The position numbers and the translations under genes are program-made. The notes beneath the pieces were generated by a model, which made no database searches, had not been told where the DNA came from, and was given only the letters and a program-made list of their open reading frames with translations. From Hylemonella gracilis (GTDB taxonomy: Bacteria; Pseudomonadota; Gammaproteobacteria; Burkholderiales; Burkholderiaceae_C): a stretch of DNA of 64,000 nucleotides. The stretch spans positions 3,621,501 to 3,685,500 of the forward strand of contig NZ_CP031395.1 of assembly GCF_004328645.1 (NCBI RefSeq), written 5' to 3'. Below, one piece after another: positions 20,042-29,438 of this stretch (the first letter of the stretch is position 1; each line of letters opens with the position of its first letter).

Positions 20042-22435
20042 TCACTCCACCACGGTCAACTTCGCCACCGACAGCGCCAGCCACTTGACCCCATGTCGCG
20101 GGAAGTTGATCTGCGCACGGGCATCGTCGCCCGCGCCTTCAAGCGTGAGCACCGTGCCTTCCCCAAACTTGTTGTGGAAGACGTTCATGCCGATGCGCAG
20201 GCCCGTGGCGGCTTCCTGGGCCTGCTCGACAACCTTGCTGGCTGAGAGGCCCGCATCGCGCCCATATGTACCGCCCGAGCGGCTCGCGTTCGCCCAGCCG
20301 CTGTTCCAGGCACCGCCGCCACCGCCAGCCCCATTGCCACGCCCCGGCCCGTAGCTGTTCTGCGGCGTGAAGCCGCTGCCAAAGCCCTGGTTACGGGGCG
20401 TCACCCACTTCAGCGTTTCTTCGGGCAGTTCGTCGAGGAAGCGGCTGCGGATGTGGAACCGCGTCTGGCCGTGCAGCATGCGTGACTGGGCCAGGCTGAG
20501 GTAGAGGCGTTTGCGCGCGCGGGTGATGGCCACGTACATCAGACGGCGCTCTTCTTCCAGGCCGTCGAAGTCGCTTAAGGAGTTCTCGTGCGGGAACAGG
20601 CCTTCTTCCAGGCCGGTGATGAACACCACGTCGAACTCCAGGCCCTTGCTGGCGTGCACGGTCATGAGTTGCACGGCGTCCTGGCCGTCCTGGGCCTGGT
20701 TGTCGCCGGCCTCCAAGGCGGCGTGCGTGAGGAAGGCCGCCAGCGGCGACAGCACCTCGCCGTCCGCGTCGGGCGCCGCGTTCTCCGCCGCGGCCGTCGC
20801 CTCCGCGTCGCGGCCGAAACCCTCGATGCTGACGAAGCTCTCGGCGGCCGTCACCAGTTCCTCCAGGTTCTCGATGCGGTCCGCGCCCTCGCGCTCGGCG
20901 CGGTAATGCTCGACCAGGCCGCTGTGCTCGAGCACGAGTTCGATGATCTCGCGCAGGGTCAGGCCCTGGGTCTGCTCGCGCAGTACGTCGATCTTGGCGA
21001 CGAAGGCCGAGAGATTGGCACCCGCCTTGCCGCTCATGGCGTTGACCGCCGCGTGCAGTGACGCCCCAGCCCCCTGGTTCGCGGCCCGCGCCGCGTCCTG
21101 CAACTGCTCGATGCTGCGCGCGCCGATGCCGCGCGGCGGGAAGTTCACCACGCGCAGGAAGCTGGTGTCGTCGTTCGGGTTCTCCAGCAGTCGCAGGTAG
21201 GCCAGCGCGTGCTTGATCTCGGCGCGCTCGAAGAAGCGCAGGCCGCCATAGACCTTGTAGGGAATGCCGCTGTTGAACAGCGCGGTCTCAATAACGCGAC
21301 TCTGCGCGTTGCTGCGGTAGAGCACCGCCATCTCCTTGCGCGGCACGTCATCACGGATGAGTTGCTTCATCTCATCGATCAGCCACTGCGCCTCGGCGAA
21401 GTCGCTGCTGGATTCGACCACGCGCACGGGCTCGCCCGCGCCCTGCTCGGTGCGCAGGTTCTTGCCCAGTCGGTGCTTGTTGTGGCTGATCAGCGCGTTG
21501 GCGCTGTCGAGGATGTTGCTGTAGCTGCGGTAGTTCTGCTCCAGCTTGATCTGGTGCTGGACCTGGAACTCGCGCACGAAGTCGGCCATATTGCCCACAC
21601 GGGCGCCGCGGAAAGCGTAGATGCTTTGGTCATCATCGCCCACCGCGAAGACGGCGTTTTCATGCTCTGTCCCTTGCGCCGCGAGCAGCTTGATCCAGGC
21701 GTACTGCAACTTGTTGGTGTCCTGGAACTCGTCGATCAGAATGTGGCGAAAACGCCGCTGGTAGTGCTCACGCACGGGCACGTGGTCACGCAGCAGTTCG
21801 AAGCTGCGCAGCAGCAGCTCACCGAAGTCCACCACGCCCTCGCGCTGGCATTGCTCTTCGTAGAGCTGGTAGAGCTCCACTTTCTTGCGGGTGTCGGGGT
21901 CATGCGCCTCCACGTCGCCGGGGCGCAGGCCGTCCTCCTTGCAGCCGCCGATGAACCACTGCAATTGCTTCGGGGGGAAACGTTCCTCGTCAACGTTGAA
22001 CTGCTTGCACAGGCGCTTGATGGCGCTTTGCTGGTCCTGCGTGTCCAGGATCTGGAAGGTCTGGGGCAGGCCCGCCGTCTTGTGGTGCGCACGCAGCAGG
22101 CGGTTGCACAGGCCATGGAAGGTGCCGATCCACATGCCTCGCACGTTCACGGGCAGCATGGACTGCAGGCGCGTCATCATCTCGCGCGCGGCCTTGTTGG
22201 TGAAGGTCACGGCCAGTAGGCCACCGGGCGAAATCTGTCCGGTTTGCAGCAGCCAGGCGATGCGCGTGGTCAACACCCGCGTCTTGCCCGAGCCCGCACC
22301 CGCGAGGATGAGCGCGGGTTCCGCAGGCAACGTGACGGCGGCGCGCTGCTCGGTATTGAGGCCCGCCAACAGGGGCATCTCGGAAGAAGAGGGATAGGTC
22401 GGACGCGAGCCGGAGCCGGGCAAATCAAGGGACAT
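20042..22435 (-). CDS. uvrD: DNA helicase II, UvrD/Rep superfamily 1
   Basis: A 797-residue 3'-5' helicase acting in nucleotide excision and mismatch repair. It has Q-motif LNTEQRAAV, Walker A AGAGSGKT (45-52), VTFTNKAAREM, DEFQDTNKLQY, VGDDDQSIYAFRGA, QNYRS, TVHASKGLEFDVVF and VAITRARKRLYLS. The C-terminal tail is Gly/Asn-rich and ends in a PcrA/UvrD-type Tudor-like segment (HNKFGEGTVL). The ATG at 22435 is chosen; an upstream extension is Arg/Cys-rich and not helicase-like. TACAAT lies 6 nt upstream. Confidence 0.94.
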   Translation of the reverse strand: MSLDLPGSGSRPTYPSSSEMPLLAGLNTEQRAAVTLPAEPALILAGAGSGKTRVLTTRIAWLLQTGQISPGGLLAVTFTNKAAREMMTRLQSMLPVNVRGMWIGTFHGLCNRLLRAHHKTAGLPQTFQILDTQDQQSAIKRLCKQFNVDEERFPPKQLQWFIGGCKEDGLRPGDVEAHDPDTRKKVELYQLYEEQCQREGVVDFGELLLRSFELLRDHVPVREHYQRRFRHILIDEFQDTNKLQYAWIKLLAAQGTEHENAVFAVGDDDQSIYAFRGARVGNMADFVREFQVQHQIKLEQNYRSYSNILDSANALISHNKHRLGKNLRTEQGAGEPVRVVESSSDFAEAQWLIDEMKQLIRDDVPRKEMAVLYRSNAQSRVIETALFNSGIPYKVYGGLRFFERAEIKHALAYLRLLENPNDDTSFLRVVNFPPRGIGARSIEQLQDAARAANQGAGASLHAAVNAMSGKAGANLSAFVAKIDVLREQTQGLTLREIIELVLEHSGLVEHYRAEREGADRIENLEELVTAAESFVSIEGFGRDAEATAAAENAAPDADGEVLSPLAAFLTHAALEAGDNQAQDGQDAVQLMTVHASKGLEFDVVFITGLEEGLFPHENSLSDFDGLEEERRLMYVAITRARKRLYLSLAQSRMLHGQTRFHIRSRFLDELPEETLKWVTPRNQGFGSGFTPQNSYGPGRGNGAGGGGGAWNSGWANASRSGGTYGRDAGLSASKVVEQAQEAATGLRIGMNVFHNKFGEGTVLTLEGAGDDARAQINFPRHGVKWLALSVAKLTVVE

Positions 22436-22636
22436 GCCCGGATTGTAGGAAGCCGCCCGGGACCGCGGGCGCCACCCGTCGTGTGCGCACGCGCAACACG
22501 GATGCACGCACCGGCCCCGCGAGGCCGGTCCACGGCGTAACAGTGCTAGAAATCCCATGCAAATCCATCACAATCGCGTACCGGCATCGCAGGCATCCGA
22601 CCTGCGCCGCACCCACAAACTACAAGGGGAAACTTG

Positions 22637-23515
22637 ATGAACATCGCCCTGCTAGGCACTGGCCTCATGGGCTACCCGATGGCGGAACGCCTGTGCGGCC
22701 TCTGCAAGGCGGGGCATGCGGTCAGTGTCTGGAACCGAACGCGTTCCAAGGCAGACAGCCTGGCCGCCCTGGGCGCGCAAGTGCACGACAGCCCGGCCGC
22801 GGCGGCGCGCGACGCGGAATTTGTCATCACCATGCTGACGGACGGCGCCGCGGTGGAAGACCTGCTGTTCTCCCAAGGCGTCGCCCTCGCCATGCACCCG
22901 GGTTCGGTGCTGCTGGACATGTCCTCGATCCAACCCGCTCAGGCCCGGGCCCACGCCGAACGTCTCGGCGGCATGGGCATCGTGCACATGGATGCCCCGG
23001 TCTCAGGTGGAACCTTGGGCGCCGCAGCCGGTACGCTCGTCATCATGGTCGGCGGCAAGGTCACCACCTTCGAGCGCGCCCGCCCTGTCTTCGCGCCCTT
23101 GGGCCGCGCAACCCTGGTCGGCGGCAGCGGCACCGGGCAGCTCACGAAACTGGCCAACCAGATGATCGTGGGCATCACCATCGGCGCCGTGGCCGAGGCG
23201 CTGCTGCTCTGCGAGAAAGGTGGCGCCAATCCGGCCAAGGTGCGCGAAGCCATCACCGGCGGTTTCGCCGACAGCCGCATCCTGCAGGTGCATGGACAGC
23301 GCATGGTGGACCACAGCTACCCCCCCGGAGCCCGCATGAGCGTCCAGCTCAAGGATCTGCGCAACGCGCTCACCACGGCCCAAGACCTGGGACTGGAGAC
23401 GCCCATCACCTCCCTGCTGGAGCAGTTGTACGCCAGCGGCGTCAGCACCGGCCTCAAAGACTTGGACCATTCGGCCCTGCACCTCGCGCTGGGCCAACGC
23501 AACGGCATGTTCTGA
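22637..23515 (+). CDS. NAD(P)-dependent beta-hydroxyacid dehydrogenase
   Basis: A 292-residue protein of the 3-hydroxyisobutyrate / tartronate-semialdehyde reductase family. The Rossmann motif is LLGTGLMGYPMAERL near residues 5-19. The substrate segment is DAPVSGGTLGAAAGTL, and the catalytic Lys lies in GTGQLTKLANQMIVG. An AAGGGG ribosome site supports the ATG at 22637. The physiological substrate is open, and the neighbours give no hint. Confidence 0.88.
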   Translation: MNIALLGTGLMGYPMAERLCGLCKAGHAVSVWNRTRSKADSLAALGAQVHDSPAAAARDAEFVITMLTDGAAVEDLLFSQGVALAMHPGSVLLDMSSIQPAQARAHAERLGGMGIVHMDAPVSGGTLGAAAGTLVIMVGGKVTTFERARPVFAPLGRATLVGGSGTGQLTKLANQMIVGITIGAVAEALLLCEKGGANPAKVREAITGGFADSRILQVHGQRMVDHSYPPGARMSVQLKDLRNALTTAQDLGLETPITSLLEQLYASGVSTGLKDLDHSALHLALGQRNGMF

Positions 23516-23551
23516 GCCACCGCGGGCGGTTCAGCCCGTGAACGAACCGGC

Positions 23552-24178
23552 TCAGGCGTCCGCCGTCGAGGCTCCGAGCGAACCCCATGGCACCCATGCC
23601 AGCAGAGCCAGCGCCAGCAGCGCGGCCAGCAAGCCCCACTGCCAACGCGGGGGCGTCGGGCCATCGGCCCGCGCCGCCTCGTAAGCCACCCGAAAATCGT
23701 CGTACGCATGGTGAACGGGCCCGCAGTGCAATTCCCAGATGCGAAAACGGTCCGCCCCGCCAACGTCACGCAAGGTCTGTCCACGCACATAGCCCATGCA
23801 GCCGGGCAGCTTGCGCAGGGCCGCGTCATCCAGCGCGGCGCTGCGGCGCCCCGGCCACGTCAGCGGTGCGGGAAACTCCATGCTCCGTTGCGTGTCGTCC
23901 GCCAGACGCACGTTGAGAACAGGCGCGGCCCCCGCCAACCACCCAGACGGCCCGTCCGTCGCATCGAGCACATGCAGTACTTCGATCGGCACGATGGGCC
24001 AGCGCGCCACGTCTGCGGCCGATTCGGGCAAGGGGTTGAGCCCTTGGGCGCGCAGTGTGTAGCCGATGTGCAAGCCACAGAGCAGGAACAGCAGCAGGCT
24101 GGCGATGCGCAGCGACCACCAGCGGACGGAAGACGCGGCAAGGCGGCCGCGCCAGGAGCGGAACAAAGCGAAGAACAT
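23552..24178 (-). CDS. hypothetical membrane-anchored protein
   Basis: A 208-residue protein. One membrane span lies at about 20-38 and another near the C-terminus (LLAALLALALLAWVPWG), with a periplasmic-type domain between. The domain has a conserved-looking core (RIWELHCGPVHHAYDDFRVAYE) and a GCMGYVRGQ segment. No family is recognised. The start at 24178 begins just before the first span; a longer frame upstream has no membrane or domain character. Confidence 0.6.
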   Translation of the reverse strand: MFFALFRSWRGRLAASSVRWWSLRIASLLLFLLCGLHIGYTLRAQGLNPLPESAADVARWPIVPIEVLHVLDATDGPSGWLAGAAPVLNVRLADDTQRSMEFPAPLTWPGRRSAALDDAALRKLPGCMGYVRGQTLRDVGGADRFRIWELHCGPVHHAYDDFRVAYEAARADGPTPPRWQWGLLAALLALALLAWVPWGSLGASTADA

Positions 24179-24514
24179 CGGCCGAGATGATAACGAGCAC
24201 GGCCGCGACCTACCGGATCCGGTGGCTGGCGTAACGACGCACCGCTGGCAGGCGCCCTGGAGATGGCATGCACCAATTGAGGGCAAACCGAAACGCCCGG
24301 CCCCGTGCCCCGCCTCCGCGAAAACCCGAGCCACTGAAGCCCCCGGTTTGGGTGCAATTTGTATACATTCATGTTTCCAAAGAGGTTTTCGATCCGGCTT
24401 CGAACTGGCATCGTTTTTGCTGATTCACCGTGCTGAATCCTGCCGTCCTTCGACGCGCCGCCTTCACTCCCGCGCGGTCCGCCGCGCCGTCCCTCAATCA
24501 GGAGCTCCCTCATC
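24179..24514 (+). promoter_or_regulatory. intergenic control region of the NMT1-type ABC operon
   Basis: 336 bp without a gene. At 24360-24367 lies the perfect palindrome TGTATACA inside an A/T-rich patch (AATTTGTATACATTCAT). This resembles operators of GntR/FadR-type repressors. No TPP, FMN or purine riboswitch signature was seen. An AGGAG ribosome site precedes the next gene. Confidence 0.45.
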
Positions 24515-25540
24515 ATGCGCAAGCGTTCCTTCCTGCAAGCCTCCGCCGTCCTGGCCGCCACGCTGACCCTTGGCCTGGCCCAGGCCCAGACCCCGGTCAA
24601 GTTCCAACTCGACTGGCGTTTCGAAGGCCCTTCGGCCCTGTTCCTGCAGCCCGTGGCCAAGGGCCACTTCAAGGCCGCTGGACTGGACGTCGCGGTGGAC
24701 GCGGGCAACGGCTCGGGCGGCACGGTCACGCGCGTGGCCTCGGGTGCCTACGACATGGGCTTCGCGGACATGGCTTCGCTGATGGAGTTCCACGCCAACA
24801 ACCCCGACGCCCCGAACAAGCCCGTGGCCGTGATGATGGTCTACAACAGCACCCCGGCCGCCGTGCTGGCGCTCAAGAAGTCCGGCATCAGCAAGCCGGC
24901 CGACCTGTCGGGCAAGAAGCTGGGCGCCCCCGTCTTCGACGCCGGCCGCAAGGCCTTCCCCATCTTCGAAGCCGCCAACAAGATCACCGGCGTGACCTGG
25001 ACGGCCATGGACCCGCCGCTGCGCGAGACCATGCTGGCCCGCGGCGACGTGGACGCCATCACCGGCTTCTCATTCACCTCGCTGCTGAATCTGGAAGCGC
25101 GCGGCGTCAAGACCGAGGACGTGGTCATCCTGCCCTACCCCGAATACGGCGTGAAGCTCTACGCCAACGCCATCATCGTCTCGCCCAAGTTCCTGCAAGA
25201 GAAACCCGAGGTGGTCAAGGCCTTCCTCAAGGCCTTCGCCAAGGGCGTGAAGGAAGTCATCGCCGACCCGGCCGCCTCCGTGGCCTACATCAAGGAGCGC
25301 GACGGCATCATCGACGTGGCGCTGGAAACCCGCCGCCTGAAGATGGCCATCGACTCGACCATCGCCACGCCCGACACCTACAAGGAAGGTTTCGGCCAGG
25401 TTGACGCCAAGCGCCTGGCGCTGATGGCCACGCAGGTGTCAGAAGCCTTCAAGACCAAAACGCCGGTCGATGCCAAGGTGGTCTGGAACGGAGCCTTCCT
25501 GCCCGCCAAGGCCGATCTGGACGTCTTGCCCAAGAAGTAA
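24515..25540 (+). CDS. ABC transporter substrate-binding protein, NMT1/SsuA type
   Basis: A 341-residue periplasmic binding protein. The signal peptide runs to about residue 25 (LGLAQAQ). The mature protein begins PVKFQLDWRFEGPSALF, the pattern of the NMT1/THI5-like group that binds pyrimidines, sulfonates, nitrate or similar small ligands. An AGGAG site precedes the start. ATPase and permease genes follow, and then a deaminase, which suggests a nucleobase-like ligand. The ligand itself is inferred only. Confidence 0.88.
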   Translation: MRKRSFLQASAVLAATLTLGLAQAQTPVKFQLDWRFEGPSALFLQPVAKGHFKAAGLDVAVDAGNGSGGTVTRVASGAYDMGFADMASLMEFHANNPDAPNKPVAVMMVYNSTPAAVLALKKSGISKPADLSGKKLGAPVFDAGRKAFPIFEAANKITGVTWTAMDPPLRETMLARGDVDAITGFSFTSLLNLEARGVKTEDVVILPYPEYGVKLYANAIIVSPKFLQEKPEVVKAFLKAFAKGVKEVIADPAASVAYIKERDGIIDVALETRRLKMAIDSTIATPDTYKEGFGQVDAKRLALMATQVSEAFKTKTPVDAKVVWNGAFLPAKADLDVLPKK

Positions 25541-25573
25541 GAGCCCGCCCATCCCTTTTCTCTTCTGATCTTG

Positions 25574-25609
25574 CGGCCAGCCAGTTCCCGGGACTGCTGG
25601 CCGTTTTTT
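25574..25609 (+). terminator. intrinsic terminator inside the ABC operon
   Basis: A perfect 8-bp stem CGGCCAGC / GCTGGCCG (25574-25581, 25596-25603) is followed by T6. It lies 33 bp after the binding-protein stop and before the ATPase gene. It probably lets the binding protein be made in excess over the membrane parts. Confidence 0.85.
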
Positions 25610-25628
25610 CAAGCAGCGCCCTCCTGAC

Positions 25629-26477
25629 ATGCCCAACGAAGCCCCTTCCTCCGACAGGCCGTTCGTCGAATTCAACGACGTCTGGCTGGCCTACAACGAC
25701 GAACTGCTGGCGCAGAACCAGTTCGCCGTCGAAGCGATCAACCTGAAGGTCCGCCAGGGCGAATTCATCGCCATCGTCGGACCCTCGGGCTGCGGCAAAT
25801 CCACCTTCATGAAGCTGACCACCGGCCTGAAGATGCCCAGCATGGGCCGCATCCGCGTCGACGGTCAACCCGTGACGGGGCCGCTCAAGATCTCGGGCAT
25901 GGCCTTCCAGTCGCCGTCGCTGCTGCCCTGGCGCACCACGCTGGACAACGTGCTGCTTCCCCTGGAAATCGTGGAGCCGCATCGCTCCCTGCTCAAGAAG
26001 AACCGCAAGCAGTACGAGGAGCGCGCCCGCAATCTGCTGGCCACCGTGGGCCTCTCGGGTTACGAGAAGAAATTTCCGTGGGAGCTATCAGGTGGCATGC
26101 AGCAGCGCGCCAGCATCTGCCGCGCCCTGATCCACGAGCCCAAGATGCTGCTGCTGGACGAGCCCTTTGGCGCGCTAGATGCCTTCACCCGCGAGGAGCT
26201 CTGGTGCACGCTGCGCGACCTGCACGCAGCCCAGAAGTTCAACGTCATCCTCGTCACGCACGACCTGCGCGAAAGCGTGTTCCTGGCCGACACGGTGTAC
26301 GTGATGAGCAAGGGCCCGGGCCGCTTCATCGTGCAACGCGACATCGACCTGCCGCGCCCGCGTGATCTGGACGTGACCTACACCCCCGAGTTCACCCACA
26401 TCGTCCAGGAACTGCGCGGGCACATCGGCGCAATACGCGGAAATACGGGCCAGGCCGGCGCCGTGATCAATCCATAA
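25629..26477 (+). CDS. ABC transporter ATP-binding protein, NitT/TauT type
   Basis: A 282-residue cytoplasmic ATPase of the SsuB/TauB class. Walker A is VGPSGCGKST, the Q-loop region is AFQSPSLLPWRTT, the signature is LSGGMQQRASICRAL and Walker B is MLLLDEPFGALDAFTRE. The switch His lies in LVTHDLRESVFLAD. It partners with the preceding binding protein and the following permease, 14 bp downstream. Confidence 0.94.
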   Translation: MPNEAPSSDRPFVEFNDVWLAYNDELLAQNQFAVEAINLKVRQGEFIAIVGPSGCGKSTFMKLTTGLKMPSMGRIRVDGQPVTGPLKISGMAFQSPSLLPWRTTLDNVLLPLEIVEPHRSLLKKNRKQYEERARNLLATVGLSGYEKKFPWELSGGMQQRASICRALIHEPKMLLLDEPFGALDAFTREELWCTLRDLHAAQKFNVILVTHDLRESVFLADTVYVMSKGPGRFIVQRDIDLPRPRDLDVTYTPEFTHIVQELRGHIGAIRGNTGQAGAVINP

Positions 26478-26491
26478 GCGGGAACCGACCC

Positions 26492-27262
26492 ATGAACCAT
26501 CACAAAGCCGTCGAACGCTGGGCCCCCTGGCTGCTGCTGACCTTCATCCTCATCCTCTGGCAGATCATCTGCTCGGGCCTCAATGTCTCGGAATTCATCT
26601 TCCCCAGTCCCCTGCGCATCTGGGAACAGACGCTCGAACACAAAGCCACCATCGCCGGTCACGCCTGGCGCACTTACTGGGTCACCATGGCGGGCTTCGG
26701 CATCGCCATCGGGGTCGGCGTGCTGCTGGGCTTCCTGATCGGCAGTTCGCGCCTGGCCTACGCCGCCGTCTACCCACTGATGACGGCCTTCAACGCCCTG
26801 CCCAAGGCAGCCTTCGTGCCGGTGCTGGTGGTGTGGTTCGGCATCGGCATCGGCCCAGCCATCCTCACCGCCTTCCTGATCAGCTTCTTCCCCATCATGG
26901 TCAACATCGCCACCGGCCTGGCCACGCTGGAACCCGAACTGGAAGACGTGTTGCGCGTGCTCGGCGCGCGCCGCTGGGACGTGCTGATCAAGGTCGGCCT
27001 GCCGCGCTCCCTGCCCTACTTCTTCGGTTCGCTCAAGGTCGCCATCACCCTGGCCTTCGTCGGCACCACGGTGTCGGAAATGACGGCGGCCAACGAAGGC
27101 ATCGGCTACCTGCTGATCTCGGCCGGTTCGGCCATGAAGATGGGGCTGGCGTTCAGCGGCCTGCTGGTCGTCGGCGCGATGGCCATGGTGATGTACGAGC
27201 TGTTCAGCTTCATCGAGAAGCACACCACGGCCTGGGCACACCGCGGTTCGCAGAGTCACTGA
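26492..27262 (+). CDS. ABC transporter permease, NitT/TauT type
   Basis: A 256-residue inner-membrane permease with about six spans. The EAA-type loop reads ATLEPELEDVLRVLGARRWDVLIKVGLP, which couples it to the ATPase. The family is BPD_transp_1, SsuC/TauC subgroup. It starts 14 bp after the ATPase stop, and the deaminase gene begins 9 bp after its own stop. Confidence 0.93.
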   Translation: MNHHKAVERWAPWLLLTFILILWQIICSGLNVSEFIFPSPLRIWEQTLEHKATIAGHAWRTYWVTMAGFGIAIGVGVLLGFLIGSSRLAYAAVYPLMTAFNALPKAAFVPVLVVWFGIGIGPAILTAFLISFFPIMVNIATGLATLEPELEDVLRVLGARRWDVLIKVGLPRSLPYFFGSLKVAITLAFVGTTVSEMTAANEGIGYLLISAGSAMKMGLAFSGLLVVGAMAMVMYELFSFIEKHTTAWAHRGSQSH

Positions 27263-27271
27263 AAGAAACGC

Positions 27272-27763
27272 GTGACGCCTGAACAAGTGATCCGCCACCT
27301 GACGCGCGCCAACGCGGTGGCAGGCCGCGCGCGCGACCAACTGGGTCGCCACCCGTTCGGCGCCCTCCTGGTCGCTCCCGACGACGAAACCGTGCTGGCC
27401 GAGCAGGGCAATGTGGACACGGTGAACCACGCCGAATCGGTGCTCGCGCGCACGGCGGCGTTGAACTACCCGGGCGAGTACCTGGGCCACTGCACCCTGG
27501 TCACGACGGTCGAGCCTTGCGCCATGTGCGCCGGCACACAGTATTGGGCCGGCATCGGTCGCCTGGTCTACGGCCTGAGTGAACGGCGACTGCTCGCCCT
27601 CACCGGCAGCCACGACGAAAACCCGACCATGGACCTGCCCTGCCGCACCGTCTTCGCCGCGGGCCAGAAGCGCATCGAGGTCATCGGCCCGGTGGCGGAG
27701 ATGGAAGAGGACATCGCCGCCCTGCACCGCGACTTCTGGCAAGCCCACGCCAAGAACCCCTGA
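27272..27763 (+). CDS. nucleoside/nucleobase deaminase (CMP/dCMP-type fold)
   Basis: A 163-residue zinc deaminase. The HAE motif is NHAESVLAR and the PCxxC motif is EPCAMCAGTQYW, giving the catalytic Glu and three zinc ligands. Related enzymes deaminate guanine, cytosine or other amino-heterocycles. It starts with GTG, 9 bp after the permease stop. Placement as the last gene of the ABC operon suggests that it processes the imported compound. Confidence 0.85.
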   Translation: MTPEQVIRHLTRANAVAGRARDQLGRHPFGALLVAPDDETVLAEQGNVDTVNHAESVLARTAALNYPGEYLGHCTLVTTVEPCAMCAGTQYWAGIGRLVYGLSERRLLALTGSHDENPTMDLPCRTVFAAGQKRIEVIGPVAEMEEDIAALHRDFWQAHAKNP

Positions 27764-27902
27764 TCCCCCTCACGCAGGCCCGCGCGCGTTCAACAAACAC
27801 CAACCCAAGCCCGATCAGACCTAGACTCCGCGCCAACTGCACAGGCATGGATTTCGCTTCCCACTTTCATCAGCAACGCAACCTCACGCCCCCAGGAGCC
27901 CC

Positions 27903-28709
27903 ATGATGCAACGCCGCCCTTTCCTCCACGCCGTCCTCGGTACCGCCACGGTGGCCTTCGCCCTGCTGGGCACGTCGGCCCAAGCGCAAGACGCGCTCAG
28001 CCAGGTCATGCAGGCCAAAAAGATCAAGATCGCCGTGCCCACGGATTACCCGCCCTACGGTTTCGTGGGTCTGGACCTGCAACCCCAGGGCTTGGACATC
28101 GAGGTGGGCAAGCTCATCGCCAACAAACTGGGCGTGGCGCTGGAACTGGTGCCGGTGACCAGCGCCAATCGCATTCCCTATCTGCAGACCGGCCAGGTGC
28201 AGTTGGTGATCTCCACCCTGGGCAAGAACCCCGAACGCCAGAAGGTGATCGACTTCACGCACGCCTACTCGCCTTTCTTCCAGGCCGTCTACGCACCCAA
28301 GAGCCTCGCCATCAAGAGCTTCGCCGACCTGGGCGGCAAGACCATCGCCGTCGCCAAGGGCGCGATGGAAGAACAGGAACTGGTCAAGGCCGGCCCGTCC
28401 AGCATGGTCTTCAAGCGCTATGAAGACCAGGCCGCCAGCACCGCCGCCTTCGTCGCCGGTCAGACCCAAGTCATCGCCACCAGCGTCTCCAACGCCGGCC
28501 TGATGATGCAGAAGAACCCGCAGCTCGGCGCGGAGTACAAGCTGCTGATCAAGGACAGTCCCAACTTTATTGGCGTCGCCAAGGGCCAGGACGCGCTGCG
28601 CGCCAAGGTCAACGACATCCTGCTCGCTGCGCGCAAGGACGGCACCATCGACAAGCTGTCCCAGCAGTGGCTGGGCCGTCCGGCCGGCGACCTGCCCCTG
28701 TCCGAATAA
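27903..28709 (+). CDS. amino-acid ABC transporter substrate-binding protein
   Basis: A 268-residue periplasmic protein of SBP family 3 (polar amino acids). The signal peptide ends at about residue 28 (TSAQAQ). KIKIAVPTDYPPYGFVG opens the mature fold, and RIPYLQTGQVQLVISTLGKNPERQKVIDFT is the classic ligand-cleft segment. The first two codons are both ATG, so the start could be 27906. Two permeases and an ATPase follow. Confidence 0.93.
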   Translation: MMQRRPFLHAVLGTATVAFALLGTSAQAQDALSQVMQAKKIKIAVPTDYPPYGFVGLDLQPQGLDIEVGKLIANKLGVALELVPVTSANRIPYLQTGQVQLVISTLGKNPERQKVIDFTHAYSPFFQAVYAPKSLAIKSFADLGGKTIAVAKGAMEEQELVKAGPSSMVFKRYEDQAASTAAFVAGQTQVIATSVSNAGLMMQKNPQLGAEYKLLIKDSPNFIGVAKGQDALRAKVNDILLAARKDGTIDKLSQQWLGRPAGDLPLSE

Positions 28710-28760
28710 GGACGACACGATCCTTGGCCAGATCCACGTCCACCCCACCGCCCCACCCTC

Positions 28761-29423
28761 ATGGCCACCACCCTTGATTTCAGCCTGCTGCTGGCACAAT
28801 GGCCTTTCCTGCTTCAGGGTGTGGCCTGGACGTTGGGGCTGACGGCGATCGCCATGGCCCTGGGCCTGTTCGTGGGTGTCGCCTGTGCCTGGGCACGCGC
28901 CAGCGGGCCGCTGTGGTTGAAGACCCTCACGGGCGCCTACGTGGAACTGGTTCGCAACACGCCCTTCATCGTCCAGCTTTTCTTCATCTTCTTCGGCCTG
29001 CCCTCGGTGGGGCTGCGACTGTCCCCTGAAGCGGCCTCCATCCTCGCGATGGTGCTCAACCTGGGCGCCTATTCCGCCGAGATCATCCGCGCCGGCGTGC
29101 AGGCCACGCCGCGCGGGCAGATCGAAGCCGCGCTGAGCCTGGCGCTGAACCGCTGGCAGGTCTATACCCGCGTGGTGCTGCCTCCAGCGCTCAAGCGCGT
29201 CTGGCCCGCCCTGGTCAGCCAGATCATCATCGTGATGCTCGGCTCGGCCGTCTGCGGGCAGATCTCCACCGAGGAACTGAGCTACGCCGCCAACGTCATC
29301 TCGGCGGCGAGCTTTCGCACCTTCGAGTCCTACATCGTGGTCACGGCGGTCTATCTGCTGCTGGCCGTCGCGCTGCGCCGTTTGCTGCACTGGGCCGGGC
29401 CGCGTTTCATTTTTGGACGCTGA
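28761..29423 (+). CDS. amino-acid ABC transporter permease 1
   Basis: A 220-residue HisM/GlnP-type permease. The family segments TPFIVQLFFIFFGLPSVG, AYSAEIIRAGVQATPRGQIEAALSLALN and VLPPALKRVWPAL are clear. It would pair with the next permease to form the membrane heterodimer. It starts 51 bp after the binding-protein gene and ends 15 bp before the second permease. Confidence 0.93.
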   Translation: MATTLDFSLLLAQWPFLLQGVAWTLGLTAIAMALGLFVGVACAWARASGPLWLKTLTGAYVELVRNTPFIVQLFFIFFGLPSVGLRLSPEAASILAMVLNLGAYSAEIIRAGVQATPRGQIEAALSLALNRWQVYTRVVLPPALKRVWPALVSQIIIVMLGSAVCGQISTEELSYAANVISAASFRTFESYIVVTAVYLLLAVALRRLLHWAGPRFIFGR

Positions 29424-29438
29424 AGGAGCTCCCAGCCC

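Noticed and set aside
24179..24514. TPP riboswitch upstream of the THI5-like binding protein
   Set aside because: No CTGAGA box or thi-box core is present.
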